A DNA stretch of 64,000 nt from Gp13-AA77 sp035946735 (GCA_035946735.1 DASYYZ010000008.1:1-64000); one strand, 5' to 3'. Positions 17,510 to 26,183 are shown, numbered from the stretch's first letter. Program-made: numbers and translations. Notes: generated from the letters alone by a model not told the origin.

Positions 17510-17932
17510 TCAGATCTCCATTTAGAAGATGGCTCTCGCACGCACTTGGCGCCTGCACATTGCAGTATACCCAAAGCGGGCTGTTCCCGTTGTGCTGCCA
17601 CTGTTTAACGCCTGTCCTCCCGGGCTGGCCAGGCCTTTCGGTGGAGATCCTGCGAAATTCGCTCGCTGCTGAGAACTAAGTCGTACGATTTGAAACGATT
17701 AAAAAAGTTGTGAAAAAGTGCTTGCATTCAGCCTCAGGGTTGATGTAAACAAGAGGAAACCAACACTTATGACTACCTGGGGAAGTGGGTAGCGCTTAGA
17801 ATCAAGTTATCCACTTCCTCCTTCCTGTACACGGTCGGGTAACACCCTCTTGACCGTCCGATAGACCTGAAATGAGACCGGAATGTTGCAACGGCGTTTG
17901 CGCGTTCTTGTAGCGGTGAGGAGCCTACCATG
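17510..17932. other. Intergenic region with a hairpin
   Basis: About 420 bases without a supported gene. It is AT-richer than its surroundings around 17690-17760. An eight-base inverted repeat (GGAAGTGG at 17781-17788, CCACTTCC at 17811-17818, extendable with wobble pairs) overlaps the end of a seven-codon frame (MTTWGSG) that begins at the ATG at 17769, behind AAGAGGA. Whether this is a leader or chance is unknown. Confidence 0.3.
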
Positions 17933-18196
17933 TCAGCGGGCCCTCGGAGTGAGACGTAAGCTAACAGCTTGACTTTGGCCGAATTTTCGCGTCATCCAAT
18001 CTTCCATATCTCGACGCAGGGCGTCGAGATCCACTTCAAAACTGATCTCGAGCAGGCCTTCGCCAACCGGCAAGACGTCATCGAAGGCGGACCGGCCCGT
18101 AAAACTTCGCATGGCGAAGCTGTCAAGCCAGACCTCCGGGCACGGTCTGGCGGGACCGGGCTGGATCACGTCGACCTGTATTCTGCGAGCGAACAT
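17933..18196 (-). CDS. Small hypothetical protein (87 aa), uncertain
   Basis: A weakly supported 87-residue frame on the reverse strand. The C-terminal half (LLEISFEVDLDALRRDMEDWMTRKFGQS) looks like genuine protein, an amphipathic strand-helix, but the N-terminal half is less convincing and no ribosome-binding site precedes the start. I do not recognise a family. An overlapping forward-strand frame (17969-18235) is equally long, so this call could be wrong. Confidence 0.3.
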   Translation of the reverse strand: MFARRIQVDVIQPGPARPCPEVWLDSFAMRSFTGRSAFDDVLPVGEGLLEISFEVDLDALRRDMEDWMTRKFGQSQAVSLRLTPRAR

Positions 18197-18274
18197 AGAA
18201 ATCGACGAACGAATCGGTTCGGGAATGAACGTTGAAACGAATGTGGTTCGACCAATTCCTCAGTCGCCGATCTT

Positions 18275-19051
18275 TCAGGACCGGTCTCGAAAGGAGAACC
18301 AGCCTCGCTTGGCTGCTTTGGCGGCTAAGGGCTGCGGTGACGGCGGCAACGGCCGGCCCTGAATCACGGCCTCCGGGTTCCGCCGCATAATCCGCTCTGC
18401 CTCGGCCTCACCCTTGGCGGCGGCGAGCCTCTCGTAGCACTCAGAGAGAACCGGGGGGCGGTACTTGGTGTCGTGGGCGTCCGACGCAAAGAAATGCACC
18501 AGATTCCGATCAAGCCAATTATCGCAAAGATGGCGAGCCGTGCGGCCAAAGCCACCGGTGTAAGACTTGGCCGTCAGTTGCACCAGGCAGCCGCGTCCGA
18601 CCCATTCGTAGAGAATCTCGGGCTTGCGATGGAAAACAGGATTTCGCTCCGGATGGGTCAGAATCGGGATCAGGCCGGCCACCTGAAGGTCGTAGAAAAC
18701 CTGTGTCATGTTCTCCGGAATAAAATGGTCGTCCAGTTCTACCAACAGATAGCGGGTCTTATTGATCGTAAAGCCGCCGCGATCCTGAATAATCTGCTGG
18801 ATATTGTCATAGGAGAGACGAAAATCGCATCCGAGGAGCAGTTGAGGCCGGTCGCCGACGGCACGCTGGAGATCGCGCACCTTCTCATCATTGACTTCCG
18901 GCTGGAAGGCGAACTCGTAATTGCAGTGCGGCGTTGCGACCAAGTGGGTGATGCCGTCTTCCCCCGCCATGCGGCACATTTCCACGGCGTCCTCAAACGT
19001 CTTGGCCCCGTCGTCGACGCCTGGCAAAGGATGGGAGTGGATGTCGACCAT
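18275..19051 (-). CDS. CpsB/YwqE-type PHP-domain protein tyrosine phosphatase
   Basis: A 258-residue manganese-dependent phosphatase of the PHP superfamily that removes phosphate from tyrosine kinases controlling capsule or exopolysaccharide synthesis. Metal-binding motifs are clear: MVDIHSHPLPGVDDGAK at the N terminus, HLVATPHCNYEF, the GCDFRLSYD segment, LTHPERNP and FFASDAHDTKYRPP. The C-terminal tail (RPLPPSPQPLAAKAAKRG) is basic and probably disordered. No polysaccharide genes or tyrosine kinase lie next to it in this window, so the partner is not known. Confidence 0.9.
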   Translation of the reverse strand: MVDIHSHPLPGVDDGAKTFEDAVEMCRMAGEDGITHLVATPHCNYEFAFQPEVNDEKVRDLQRAVGDRPQLLLGCDFRLSYDNIQQIIQDRGGFTINKTRYLLVELDDHFIPENMTQVFYDLQVAGLIPILTHPERNPVFHRKPEILYEWVGRGCLVQLTAKSYTGGFGRTARHLCDNWLDRNLVHFFASDAHDTKYRPPVLSECYERLAAAKGEAEAERIMRRNPEAVIQGRPLPPSPQPLAAKAAKRGWFSFRDRS

Positions 19052-19186
19052 GCGGGTAGCGATGAGGCGTCGACCGAGACCGCAGTCGTGGCTCTCAGGC
19101 CTGTAGCCAAGCTACATTGCCGGATGCGGTTCGTCAAGGCGACGTGCGGGCAGTCAGCTCACTCCTACCACTTCACGTAGCCGGCG

Positions 19187-19215
19187 TTCATTCGAATACA
19201 GTTTATTGGAATAAT
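19187..19215 (+). promoter_or_regulatory. Candidate extended -10 promoter for a small RNA
   Basis: TGG-AATAAT (extended -10 TGn plus a 5/6 -10 hexamer, 19207-19215) with a weak TTCATT at a 17-bp spacer. It would start transcription near 19222, just ahead of the structured segment that ends in a rho-independent terminator at 19431. Confidence 0.35.
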
Positions 19216-19221
19216 TGTGGC

Positions 19222-19431
19222 GACGGCCAGCCACGTGGGAACCTCGGACGGAGGTGTAAACCTCAGGGAACAAATTGGATGCGCCGGCAAGAAAACCAGC
19301 GCATGAGTTGGAATGAGGCGTGCTGTCAATATAAGCGAGCCGCGTTTCGATTCTGAACAAGGATCGGAGTGCGACCTGATTTTAGACCCAACACCCGACG
19401 CTTGGGGGGAGATTCTCCCCCCGTTTTTTTT
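19222..19431 (+). ncRNA. Candidate structured small RNA with its own terminator
   Basis: About 210 bases on the forward strand between two reverse-strand genes. Pairings seen by eye form a three-way junction: a closing stem (CAG/CACG at 19228-19235 with CGTGCTG at 19319-19325), a small hairpin CCTC-GAGG (19242-19254) and a long arm from CCTCA (19261-19265) with TGAGG (19314-19318), closed further by ATGCGC (19279-19284) with GCGCAT (19299-19304). A strong intrinsic terminator ends it, in the forward direction only. No forward-strand gene lies upstream that would need this terminator. I do not recognise the RNA; it does not show SRP, RNase P or tmRNA signatures. Confidence 0.4.
19404..19431 (+). 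terminator. Rho-independent terminator
   Basis: A G/C-only stem (GGGGGGA pairing with TCCCCCC across a GATTC loop, 19404-19422) followed by G and eight T residues (19424-19431). The T-tract is on the forward strand only, so it stops forward transcription, opposite to both flanking genes. Confidence 0.85.
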
Positions 19432-19486
19432 ACCCCGAAATTCCTGCCAAAACGCACCGTGTCCCGACCTCCGCCTCGCGGCGCCC

Positions 19487-20587
19487 CTAAGCGAGACTTA
19501 GCACCGGCTGCTGCTGCGTGAGACAGTGCAGCGTACCCAAACCCCACACGAGGTCGACGGCGTGGATCCCGATCACAGGGCGGTCGCGGATCACTTGCGC
19601 CAGCGTGTCCAGAGCAACGCGATCGTTCGGATCGTTGAAGGTCGGTACAAACACGGCCGAGTTCGCGATATAAAAATTGGCATAGCTTGCCGGCAGGCGC
19701 TGGCCGTCGAAATAGAGCGGAGCGGGCATAGCTAGCGGCACCACGTCTAGCTTTGACCCGTCTTCCAAGCGCATTCCTTGGGCGCGCTCCCAGTTCTCGG
19801 CCAGCAGCTGGTAGTTCGCATCGCTCGGATCATTTTCCCGGCACAATACAACCGTCCGGGGGCCCACGAAGCGGCATAGATCGTCGACGTGGCCGTGGGT
19901 GTCGTCTCCGGCGATGCCGCGGCCAAACCAGAGCACGTTGGCGGCACCGAGAGACTTGTGCAGCACGCGTTCGGTCTCGTCCCGGCTCAAGCCTGGATTT
20001 CGCGGCTGCACTTCAGGGTCGAGCAGGCATTCCTCAGTAGTCAGAAGCGTACCGCGGCCGTTGACATCGATAGCACCTCCCTCCAGCACGAAGTCGCGGC
20101 CATCCGCCTTGACGGCAATGAAAGGTAGGCGAAGTCTTGCCGCGAGCTTTCGCGCCACTTGGGAGTCGCGATGGTGATTCGAATATTTGGCCCAGCCGTT
20201 GAAGCGGAAGCCGGCAATTGCCAGCGAACAGTCGCAATTCGCACGTACGAAAAGAGGTCCGAAGTCACGGGTCCAGCCGCGATCCGTGGGGACACGAAAG
20301 AACTCGACTTGGCTCAGCTTCACGCCAGCGCGAAGGAGGATTCGCCGTGCCCGCTTCTCATGGGCAAGCGAATCCACAAGGACTCGAGCCTTCTCACCGG
20401 CGGTGATGCGACGCACGATCTCGCCGTAGACCCAGGGTATGGTTGCGAATTTTCCCGGCCAGTCCGCGGCGTGGTGCGGCCACCCGATCCAGGTGGCTTC
20501 GTGAGTTTCCCATTCGGCAGGGAATCGTAGGCCAGGCTGCGCAGATTCGTTGTCTTGCGAAACGACGGCAGGAGTTCGTTTGATCAC
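19487..20587 (-). CDS. aguA: Agmatine deiminase
   Basis: Hydrolyses agmatine to N-carbamoylputrescine and ammonia in the plant/bacterial putrescine route. The 366-residue chain shows the guanidino-group-modifying fold: FPAEWETHEATWIGWPHH at the start, DRGWTRDFGPLFV with the substrate-binding acid residues, FVLEGGAIDVNGRGTLLTTEECLLD, GDDTHGHVDDLCRF, and the catalytic cysteine near the C terminus in GLGTLHCLTQQQP. The gene overlaps the downstream-acting amidase gene by four bases (start of aguA on the stop of aguB), so the two enzymes of the pathway are coupled. Confidence 0.94.
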   Translation of the reverse strand: MIKRTPAVVSQDNESAQPGLRFPAEWETHEATWIGWPHHAADWPGKFATIPWVYGEIVRRITAGEKARVLVDSLAHEKRARRILLRAGVKLSQVEFFRVPTDRGWTRDFGPLFVRANCDCSLAIAGFRFNGWAKYSNHHRDSQVARKLAARLRLPFIAVKADGRDFVLEGGAIDVNGRGTLLTTEECLLDPEVQPRNPGLSRDETERVLHKSLGAANVLWFGRGIAGDDTHGHVDDLCRFVGPRTVVLCRENDPSDANYQLLAENWERAQGMRLEDGSKLDVVPLAMPAPLYFDGQRLPASYANFYIANSAVFVPTFNDPNDRVALDTLAQVIRDRPVIGIHAVDLVWGLGTLHCLTQQQPVLSLA

Positions 20588-21504
20588 GTAGTTTCATCGT
20601 CCAGGAAGCGCTTCTGCAAACCGGCGTAGGCGTCCACGCGGCGATCGCGCAGGAAGGGCCAGTTCCGGCGCGTATCCTCGATCCGCTGAGGGTCGATCTC
20701 TGCCAGCAGGATCTCTTCCCGATCGACCGAAGCCTCGCCGACGATGGCGCCGAAGGGGTCCGCGAGAAACGACGATCCCCAGAACTCGATGCCAGGACCC
20801 TCGCCCCGAGACCCGTCGGGGAGCGCGAGCGTCTCGTGGCCTACCCGGTTGACCGCGGCTACGTACAAGCCGTTGGCAATGGCGTGGGAGCGTTGCATCG
20901 TCCGCCAGGCGTCGCGTTGTGCGCTTCCCCACTGCTCCTTTTCGTGCGGATGCCAGCCAATGGCCGTGGGATAGAACAGCACCTGGGCGCCGCGCAGAGC
21001 CGTGAGTCGTGCGCCCTCGGGATACCACTGGTCCCAGCAAATCAGCGCGCCGACGCGCCCCACGGCGGTGTCAAAGGCGGGAAAGCCCAGGTCTCCGGGA
21101 GTGAAATAGAATTTCTCATAGTAGGCCGGATCGTCCGGGATGTGCATCTTGCGGTACAGACCCCGGCTCTCGCCATCGGCATCAAACACAACGAGACTGT
21201 TGTGGTAAAGGCCCGGGGCGCGGCGCTCGAAGACCGGGGCCACGATGACAACCCCGGTTTCGCGTGCAGCAGTTGCGAGAGCTTCGGTGGTGGGTCCGGG
21301 GACCGGTTCGGCGAGATCGAAGAACGCGACGTCTTCCCGCTGACAGAAATACTGCGACCGGAACAGTTCCGGAAGGCACACCAGCTTCGCGCCGGCGCCC
21401 GCCGCATCCCTGACGTGGTTGAGAGCTCGCTTGACGTTTGTGTTCGGGTCCGGCGAGCAAGCCATCTGGATGAGGGCTACGATGTATTTTGAACTGCCTG
21501 ACAT
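20584..21504 (-). CDS. aguB: N-carbamoylputrescine amidase (nitrilase superfamily)
   Basis: Second enzyme of the pathway, cleaving N-carbamoylputrescine to putrescine. The carbon-nitrogen hydrolase triad is intact: Glu in VCLPELFRSQYF, Lys in YRKMHIPDDP and Cys in ALICWDQWYPEGAR. The PDDPAYYEKFYFTPGD segment is typical of plant-type AguB. I place the start at the ATG giving MSGSSKYIVALIQMAC; the frame is open 12 codons further upstream but the extra residues are not family-like. The gene is 306 residues and overlaps aguA by four bases. Confidence 0.94.
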   Translation of the reverse strand: MSGSSKYIVALIQMACSPDPNTNVKRALNHVRDAAGAGAKLVCLPELFRSQYFCQREDVAFFDLAEPVPGPTTEALATAARETGVVIVAPVFERRAPGLYHNSLVVFDADGESRGLYRKMHIPDDPAYYEKFYFTPGDLGFPAFDTAVGRVGALICWDQWYPEGARLTALRGAQVLFYPTAIGWHPHEKEQWGSAQRDAWRTMQRSHAIANGLYVAAVNRVGHETLALPDGSRGEGPGIEFWGSSFLADPFGAIVGEASVDREEILLAEIDPQRIEDTRRNWPFLRDRRVDAYAGLQKRFLDDETT

Positions 21505-21675
21505 CAATTGTTCCGCGTGGAGCCCGCCGCAACGGTGCAATCGAATTGATCAGAAGGCTCGCCTCAATTTATCGCGACTGGCAGATGCGCGTCCATGCCG
21601 GGGGCTCGGTGGCTTGACTTTTCGGGGGGGCGCTGACTACAAAGGAGGGAGCGTGAGCTTGCGAGGAGACGCGCC

Positions 21676-22452
21676 GTGGCGGGACAGGTCTTGAGCTATC
21701 TCAAGCGCAAGATCTTGGCCATCCAAGACGGCTCCTACCTTCTCTTCAATACCCTGCGGGCGATCGTGACGCCGCCACGGTATCACGTCGATACGCTCAT
21801 GCAAATGGACTCTATCGGCGTGGGGTCGCTGCCGATCGTCTTGTTGACAGGATTCTTCACGGGTGCTGTGCTCGCGGTACAAACCTATCGCACCTTGACG
21901 CGCTTTGGCTCGACGACCATCCTGGGAGAAGCGGTGGCGCTGTCGGTGGTCCGTGAGCTGGGGCCGGTGCTTACGGCGCTCGTGGTGGCGGGCCGGGTTA
22001 GCTCGGGTATCGCCTCCGAAATCGGCTCGATGCTGGTCAGCGAACAGATCGACGCCCTGCGCGCCATGGGAACGGACCCTCAGCGCAAACTTGTGGCGCC
22101 GCGGCTGCTCGCGACCATCGTCACACTTCCGCTGCTCACCATTCTTTCCGACTTCGTGGCCCTGCTTGGCGCCTATATCATCAGCCTGACAATCGCGCAT
22201 CTCACCAGCGCGGAATTCTGGAGCCCGGCTTACCAGAGCCTGGACTATCACGATGTCACCCAGGGCCTCCTCAAGCCGTTTTTCTTCGCCATCGTCATAG
22301 CTTTGGTTGGCTGCTTCCAGGGACTGGAAACGACGGGGGGCACAGAGGGTGTGGGCAAGTCCACCACCCAGGCCGTCGTGGTGGCTTCGGTTGTGATTTT
22401 GGTTCTCGATTTCTTTATCACGCAATTCCTGATCGGGATCGGATTCGCGTAA
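21676..22452 (+). CDS. mlaE: MlaE-family ABC transporter permease
   Basis: Inner-membrane permease of the Mla/MCE lipid transporter, which moves phospholipids between inner and outer membranes. It is 258 residues with a GTG start. The sequence contains the MlaE-family marks VLLTGFFTGAVLAVQTYRTL, the conserved RELGPVLTALVVAGRVSSGIASEIGSM, EQIDALRAMGTDPQRKLVAPRLLA and several membrane helices up to VILVLDFFITQFLIGIGFA. It is followed by the ATPase and the MCE protein on the same strand. mlaB and mlaC homologues are absent from this cluster. Confidence 0.94.
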   Translation: MAGQVLSYLKRKILAIQDGSYLLFNTLRAIVTPPRYHVDTLMQMDSIGVGSLPIVLLTGFFTGAVLAVQTYRTLTRFGSTTILGEAVALSVVRELGPVLTALVVAGRVSSGIASEIGSMLVSEQIDALRAMGTDPQRKLVAPRLLATIVTLPLLTILSDFVALLGAYIISLTIAHLTSAEFWSPAYQSLDYHDVTQGLLKPFFFAIVIALVGCFQGLETTGGTEGVGKSTTQAVVVASVVILVLDFFITQFLIGIGFA

Positions 22453-22556
22453 GCCTGGGCGGCAGGCAGTGAGTTGGAGGTGGTATGTGGCGGGACAAAC
22501 GGATCCAATGGACCTTGTGTTGACGCGGCCCATTCGGCCTGGGCGAGGTTAACTGC

Positions 22557-23420
22557 GTGGCTTTATCTCCCAACACGCCTGCCGCTGCCGAAGACGTGCA
22601 GGCACCTCGGTACCAACCCCGTCCGCCGGCCATCGAGCTTCGCCGCGTGTCACTGGCATTCGATGAGAACCGCGTACTGAATGATATCTCTCTGAGCGTG
22701 CCCAGCGCCGGCACGCTTGTGCTGCTGGGCGTGACGGGCTCCGGCAAGTCCGTTCTCCTGAAGCTCATGTTGGGTCTGCTGAAGCCGGAGTCAGGCGAGA
22801 TCCTGATCGAAGGCGAGAACATCGTACCGCTCGATGAAGACCAATTGAACGTGTTCCGGAGGCGCATGGGAATTGTTTTTCAGGAGGGCGCCCTCTTCGA
22901 CTCGCTCTCGGTGTTTGAAAACGTCTCTTACAGGCTTTGGGAAGAAGGGCAGCGCGATGAAGAATTGATCGAGCGGCGAGTGCGCGAGGTCTTGGGATTC
23001 GTCGACCTGGCGGAGGCGATCGACAAAGCGCCGGACGAGCTCTCCGGAGGAATGCGACGCCGCGTGGCCATCGCGCGGGCTATCATCAGTGAGCCTTCTA
23101 TCATGCTGTACGATTCCCCGACGGCAGGCCTGGACCCCGTCACCGCAAACACCATCAGCTCCCTGATCGTGAAGCTCCGTGACGTCCAGCACGTCACTTC
23201 AATCGTGGTCACTCATCGCGTCCCGGACGCGATGATGCTTTCGGGTTTTGCATTCTCCGTCGAGAAGCAAGGATTGGTTCCCGCCGCGTCCCCTAACGGA
23301 AAGAACGCCGCGGAATTGGCTCAATTCATTGTCTTGAGGGACAGCCGTATTTCTTTTCAGGGGAGCAGACAGGAACTATTGGAGAGTCGCGACCCATATC
23401 TCTGTCGTTTTACGGATTAG
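22557..23420 (+). CDS. mlaF: MlaF-family ABC transporter ATP-binding protein
   Basis: ATPase that energises the Mla/MCE lipid transporter. GTG start; 287 residues with a 28-residue N-terminal extension before the ABC fold. Walker A is GVTGSGKSVLLK (about residues 60-71), the Q-loop is in GIVFQEGALFDSLSV and the signature is ELSGGMRRRVAIARA. The Walker B region reads IMLYDSPTAGLDP: the position usually held by the catalytic glutamate is serine. H-loop VVTHR is present. A C-terminal extension of about 60 residues may contact the MCE partner. Confidence 0.94.
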   Translation: MALSPNTPAAAEDVQAPRYQPRPPAIELRRVSLAFDENRVLNDISLSVPSAGTLVLLGVTGSGKSVLLKLMLGLLKPESGEILIEGENIVPLDEDQLNVFRRRMGIVFQEGALFDSLSVFENVSYRLWEEGQRDEELIERRVREVLGFVDLAEAIDKAPDELSGGMRRRVAIARAIISEPSIMLYDSPTAGLDPVTANTISSLIVKLRDVQHVTSIVVTHRVPDAMMLSGFAFSVEKQGLVPAASPNGKNAAELAQFIVLRDSRISFQGSRQELLESRDPYLCRFTD

Positions 23421-23537
23421 GGTGCGACCGGTGGCTGGAAGCTTCGCCTGCCCTCCACGGCGCTGTCCGGCTCCGAATGAGGGTTCTTAGCCACCGCCAA
23501 AGGAGCGGGGCCGGCCGCTCGGAAAGAAGAGAAGAAT

Positions 23538-24614
23538 ATGCCTCAGCGCAAGGAAATCCAGTGGGCGCAACTGCGAGTGGGCATCATGGTGGCGATCAGT
23601 CTGATCGTTTTCGCGGTGGCAATTTTCCTGATCAGCGGTCAAATCGGGTTCATCACGCGCAAATACACCCTGCACGCCCTCTTTCCCACGGCGGAGGGTC
23701 TGCGGCCCGGCTCCGAGGTGGACCTGGCGGGCATTCCTGCGGGCACTGTCAAGGCGATTCGCATCTCGGCGTACCACGATCCCAAGCGATCTGTGGAAAT
23801 TGACCTGCAGATCATGCGGAAGTATCACGATCAGGTTCGCGCCGATTCGATCGCCAACCAAACCACCGCCGGACTGCTCGGCGACGCGTTCGTCGATATC
23901 ACCCGGGGCGACCCAACCCAGCCTGTGATTCCTGACGACGGCGTGATCAAGAGTAATCAGCAAGCCGACATCAAGCAGGTAGAAGCCAACGCCAACGATG
24001 TGGTTACGAACTTGAATCAGCTCAGCCAAAAGCTAACCGACATGACGAACCAGATCACAACGGGACAGGGATCGATCGGAAAGTTGCTTTACGACGAAAC
24101 CTTCTACAATCGCCTGAATCAATCGCTGGCCTCGGCGCAAAAGCTGGTGGACAACGTGAGGGCCGGCCAGGGCACCATCGGCAAGTTCATGGTGGATCCC
24201 GCGGTCTATAACAAGACCGAGGCCACTCTCGATCGGCTAAATCAACTCCTGGATCAGGTGCAGAACGGCCAAGGAACGCTGCCCAAACTCATCAACGATC
24301 CTGGTCTCTACAATCAGTTGAAGGACGTCACGGCCAAGGCGAACACGCTGATCGATAACGTGAATAAGGGCCAGGGCACGCTCGGGCAGTTGGTCACCGA
24401 TAAGCAGCTCTACGACCGTCTCAACTCGACGATCGGCCACCTGGATGCCATCACTGGTCGCATGCAAGAGGGGACAGGCACCCTCGGGAAGCTCTCCACC
24501 GATCCTTCTCTCTTCAACAATCTGCGGGATAGCAGCCAGTCACTCAAGGAGTTTCTGGTTGAGTTCCGCAAGAACCCCAGGAAATACCTCCAGGTCCGCA
24601 TCCATCTCTTTTAG
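23538..24614 (+). CDS. mlaD: MCE/MlaD-family protein with five exact-period repeats
   Basis: Periplasmic, membrane-anchored lipid-binding component of the Mla/MCE transporter. Residues 13-33 form the signal anchor, and 40-125 form the MCE domain (YTLHALFPTAEGLRPGSEVDLAGIPAG, AGLLGDAFVDI). The rest is unusual: five repeats start at residues 176, 210, 244, 278 and 312, exactly 34 residues apart. Each begins GQGT/SIGKL (GTGTLGKL in the last), followed by a D-x-x-x-Y/F-N motif and an amphipathic helix. Such repeats probably form an extended helical stalk or tunnel across the periplasm; that is inference. The protein ends KYLQVRIHLF. Confidence 0.93.
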   Translation: MPQRKEIQWAQLRVGIMVAISLIVFAVAIFLISGQIGFITRKYTLHALFPTAEGLRPGSEVDLAGIPAGTVKAIRISAYHDPKRSVEIDLQIMRKYHDQVRADSIANQTTAGLLGDAFVDITRGDPTQPVIPDDGVIKSNQQADIKQVEANANDVVTNLNQLSQKLTDMTNQITTGQGSIGKLLYDETFYNRLNQSLASAQKLVDNVRAGQGTIGKFMVDPAVYNKTEATLDRLNQLLDQVQNGQGTLPKLINDPGLYNQLKDVTAKANTLIDNVNKGQGTLGQLVTDKQLYDRLNSTIGHLDAITGRMQEGTGTLGKLSTDPSLFNNLRDSSQSLKEFLVEFRKNPRKYLQVRIHLF

Positions 24615-24795
24615 TGAGTTGCCGGCCGTTTGCCCTGAAACGGGCCGCTGCCTTTCTTCGGCTATGACCCTTAGGTCCGCATTCGTCTCTCTGAGGAGTA
24701 GACGCGTTTGTTCGGCGACACCCGTCCTGGCGCTGGCAGTCTGTAATAAGCCTTAAGAATTAGGTCCATCGGCCGATAAAGCTCTTGGGAGAGCC

Positions 24796-25485
24796 ATGCG
24801 TTTTCTGCAGCCGGGCGGGAAAGAATCCGATTGCCACGGTTCGCCGCCTTCAGGCGAGACCGTATTAAGGGATATGAGCGCCGGCTTGACGCTTCTGGAA
24901 CTCATGCTGGTGGTGGCGATCGCTTCCGTCCTTCTTGGTCTGGCAGTGCCTTCCACGCTGAACGGTCTCAAGAATTATCACCTGCATTCGGATACTACCT
25001 CGATGGCTTCCTATCTGAATCTGACGCGAATGCGCGCGGCCTCTCAGTATGCTCCGTATAGCCTGGACTTCAATCCGACAACCAACACCTACATCGTGGA
25101 GCAACTCACCCCGATCGCATACAATCCCATCCCGACTTCAACACCGTCGAGCTCCAACTATTCTTCCCAGAGCCCGGCAGTGTACGAGTTTGGCACCCAA
25201 TATCTCGCTTCTGGCGAGACTGTGGCCGATTGTCTTCCAACAGGTACAACCGTGTATCCCGCTCCGGTCTCGGGTAACCCATCGAGTTGCAGCGGATCTT
25301 TTCAGATCTACTTCAACACGCGAGGCTTTCCCGTCGACAATACCGGCAGCCCGCTTACAAACGGAGGCGTGGCAATTTATCTCACGGGTCCGAACGGTTT
25401 GCTTGACGCCTTGACAATTTCCTCGGGAGGCGCCGTCCAGACGTGGAGCTGGAATGCAGGCACAAGTCAGTGGTCGGCGAGGTAA
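24796..25485 (+). CDS. Type II secretion/type IV pilus minor pseudopilin (GspH/FimT-like)
   Basis: A pilin-like protein of 229 residues. The prepilin peptidase site is G|LTLLELMLVVAIASVLLGLAVP, with the usual Glu at +5 of the mature chain. The chosen ATG has GGGAGA just upstream and gives a 29-residue leader; an internal ATG at 24874 would give a very short leader (MSAG). The mature part after the hydrophobic helix carries the FimT-like MASYLNLTRMRAASQ and a Ser/Thr/Gly-rich C-terminal domain. First of four pilin genes in a row, likely forming the pilus-tip priming complex. Confidence 0.88.
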   Translation: MRFLQPGGKESDCHGSPPSGETVLRDMSAGLTLLELMLVVAIASVLLGLAVPSTLNGLKNYHLHSDTTSMASYLNLTRMRAASQYAPYSLDFNPTTNTYIVEQLTPIAYNPIPTSTPSSSNYSSQSPAVYEFGTQYLASGETVADCLPTGTTVYPAPVSGNPSSCSGSFQIYFNTRGFPVDNTGSPLTNGGVAIYLTGPNGLLDALTISSGGAVQTWSWNAGTSQWSAR

Positions 25486-25496
25486 AGGCGGCTTTC

Positions 25497-26183
25497 ATGA
25501 TCGGAAGGCATTGGCGAACGGCAGCTTTTCCGCGAGGTCTCTCGAGATCGGGGATCCGGGCGGACGAGCGCGGACTGACGCTAATCGAGACGATGCTGGC
25601 TGTGACGGTGGCCGTGGTTGGGGCGTTCGGAATCAGCAGCGTTATCTACGTTGCCACAGCCACCACCAAGAATCAGGGCACAGAGACCACGCGGGCCACG
25701 ATCTATGCGCAAGACAAGATGGAGAAACTGCTGTCACTGGCCTCCGTTCCGGTCGCCGGCGTCACCACCGCCAGCTTCACCAACTGTACGCAAGCGGCGT
25801 CAACGCAACAGGCATCTTATCCGGACTGCAACGCCACGGGGATTACCGCCGGCGGCTGGGTGACGGGCCTGCTGGCCGGGGGCGCCACATCTCCGCTGCA
25901 GTCGTCCTGTCCTAGCTCAGGCGCCAGCGTCGGCTATGTGGATTTTATCGATGCCAGCGGCAATCAACTGACGGGCACGAGCTGTTCCGCCGCCACCACT
26001 AACGGCTTCTCGTACGTGCGCATGTGGCAGATTTCAGACTCCAATCCGTTTGGCACCACTCCGGCCCTTAAGCAGATAACGGTGGCCGTCTACTCATTAG
26101 CTGTGATTAATACCACGAACGGCGGCTCGCCCAGTTCATCACCGCTCATCGTTCTCACGAGCTACGTATCAGATCCAGACTGA
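25497..26183 (+). CDS. PilV-like minor pilin
   Basis: Second minor pilin gene, 228 residues from the ATG at 25497 (the open frame extends 18 codons upstream into the previous gene and is not used). The prepilin cleavage motif is RG|LTLIETMLAVTVAVVGAFGISSV, followed by QDKMEKLLSLA in the N-terminal helix, a segment typical of PilV. The globular part has several cysteines (TNCTQ, YPDCNAT, SSCPSS, GTSCSAA) likely to form disulfides. The start lies 11 bases after the stop of the upstream pilin, so the genes are cotranscribed. Confidence 0.88.
   Translation: MIGRHWRTAAFPRGLSRSGIRADERGLTLIETMLAVTVAVVGAFGISSVIYVATATTKNQGTETTRATIYAQDKMEKLLSLASVPVAGVTTASFTNCTQAASTQQASYPDCNATGITAGGWVTGLLAGGATSPLQSSCPSSGASVGYVDFIDASGNQLTGTSCSAATTNGFSYVRMWQISDSNPFGTTPALKQITVAVYSLAVINTTNGGSPSSSPLIVLTSYVSDPD

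Noticed and set aside
17969..18235. Forward-strand 88-codon frame
   Set aside because: Overlaps the weak reverse-strand hypothetical; no ribosome-binding site or recognisable motif. Neither is strong.
19117..19356. Forward-strand 79-codon frame before the orphan terminator
   Set aside because: Sequence is Cys/Asn/Gln-rich and unlike a protein, and the paired stems in the same region fit an RNA better.
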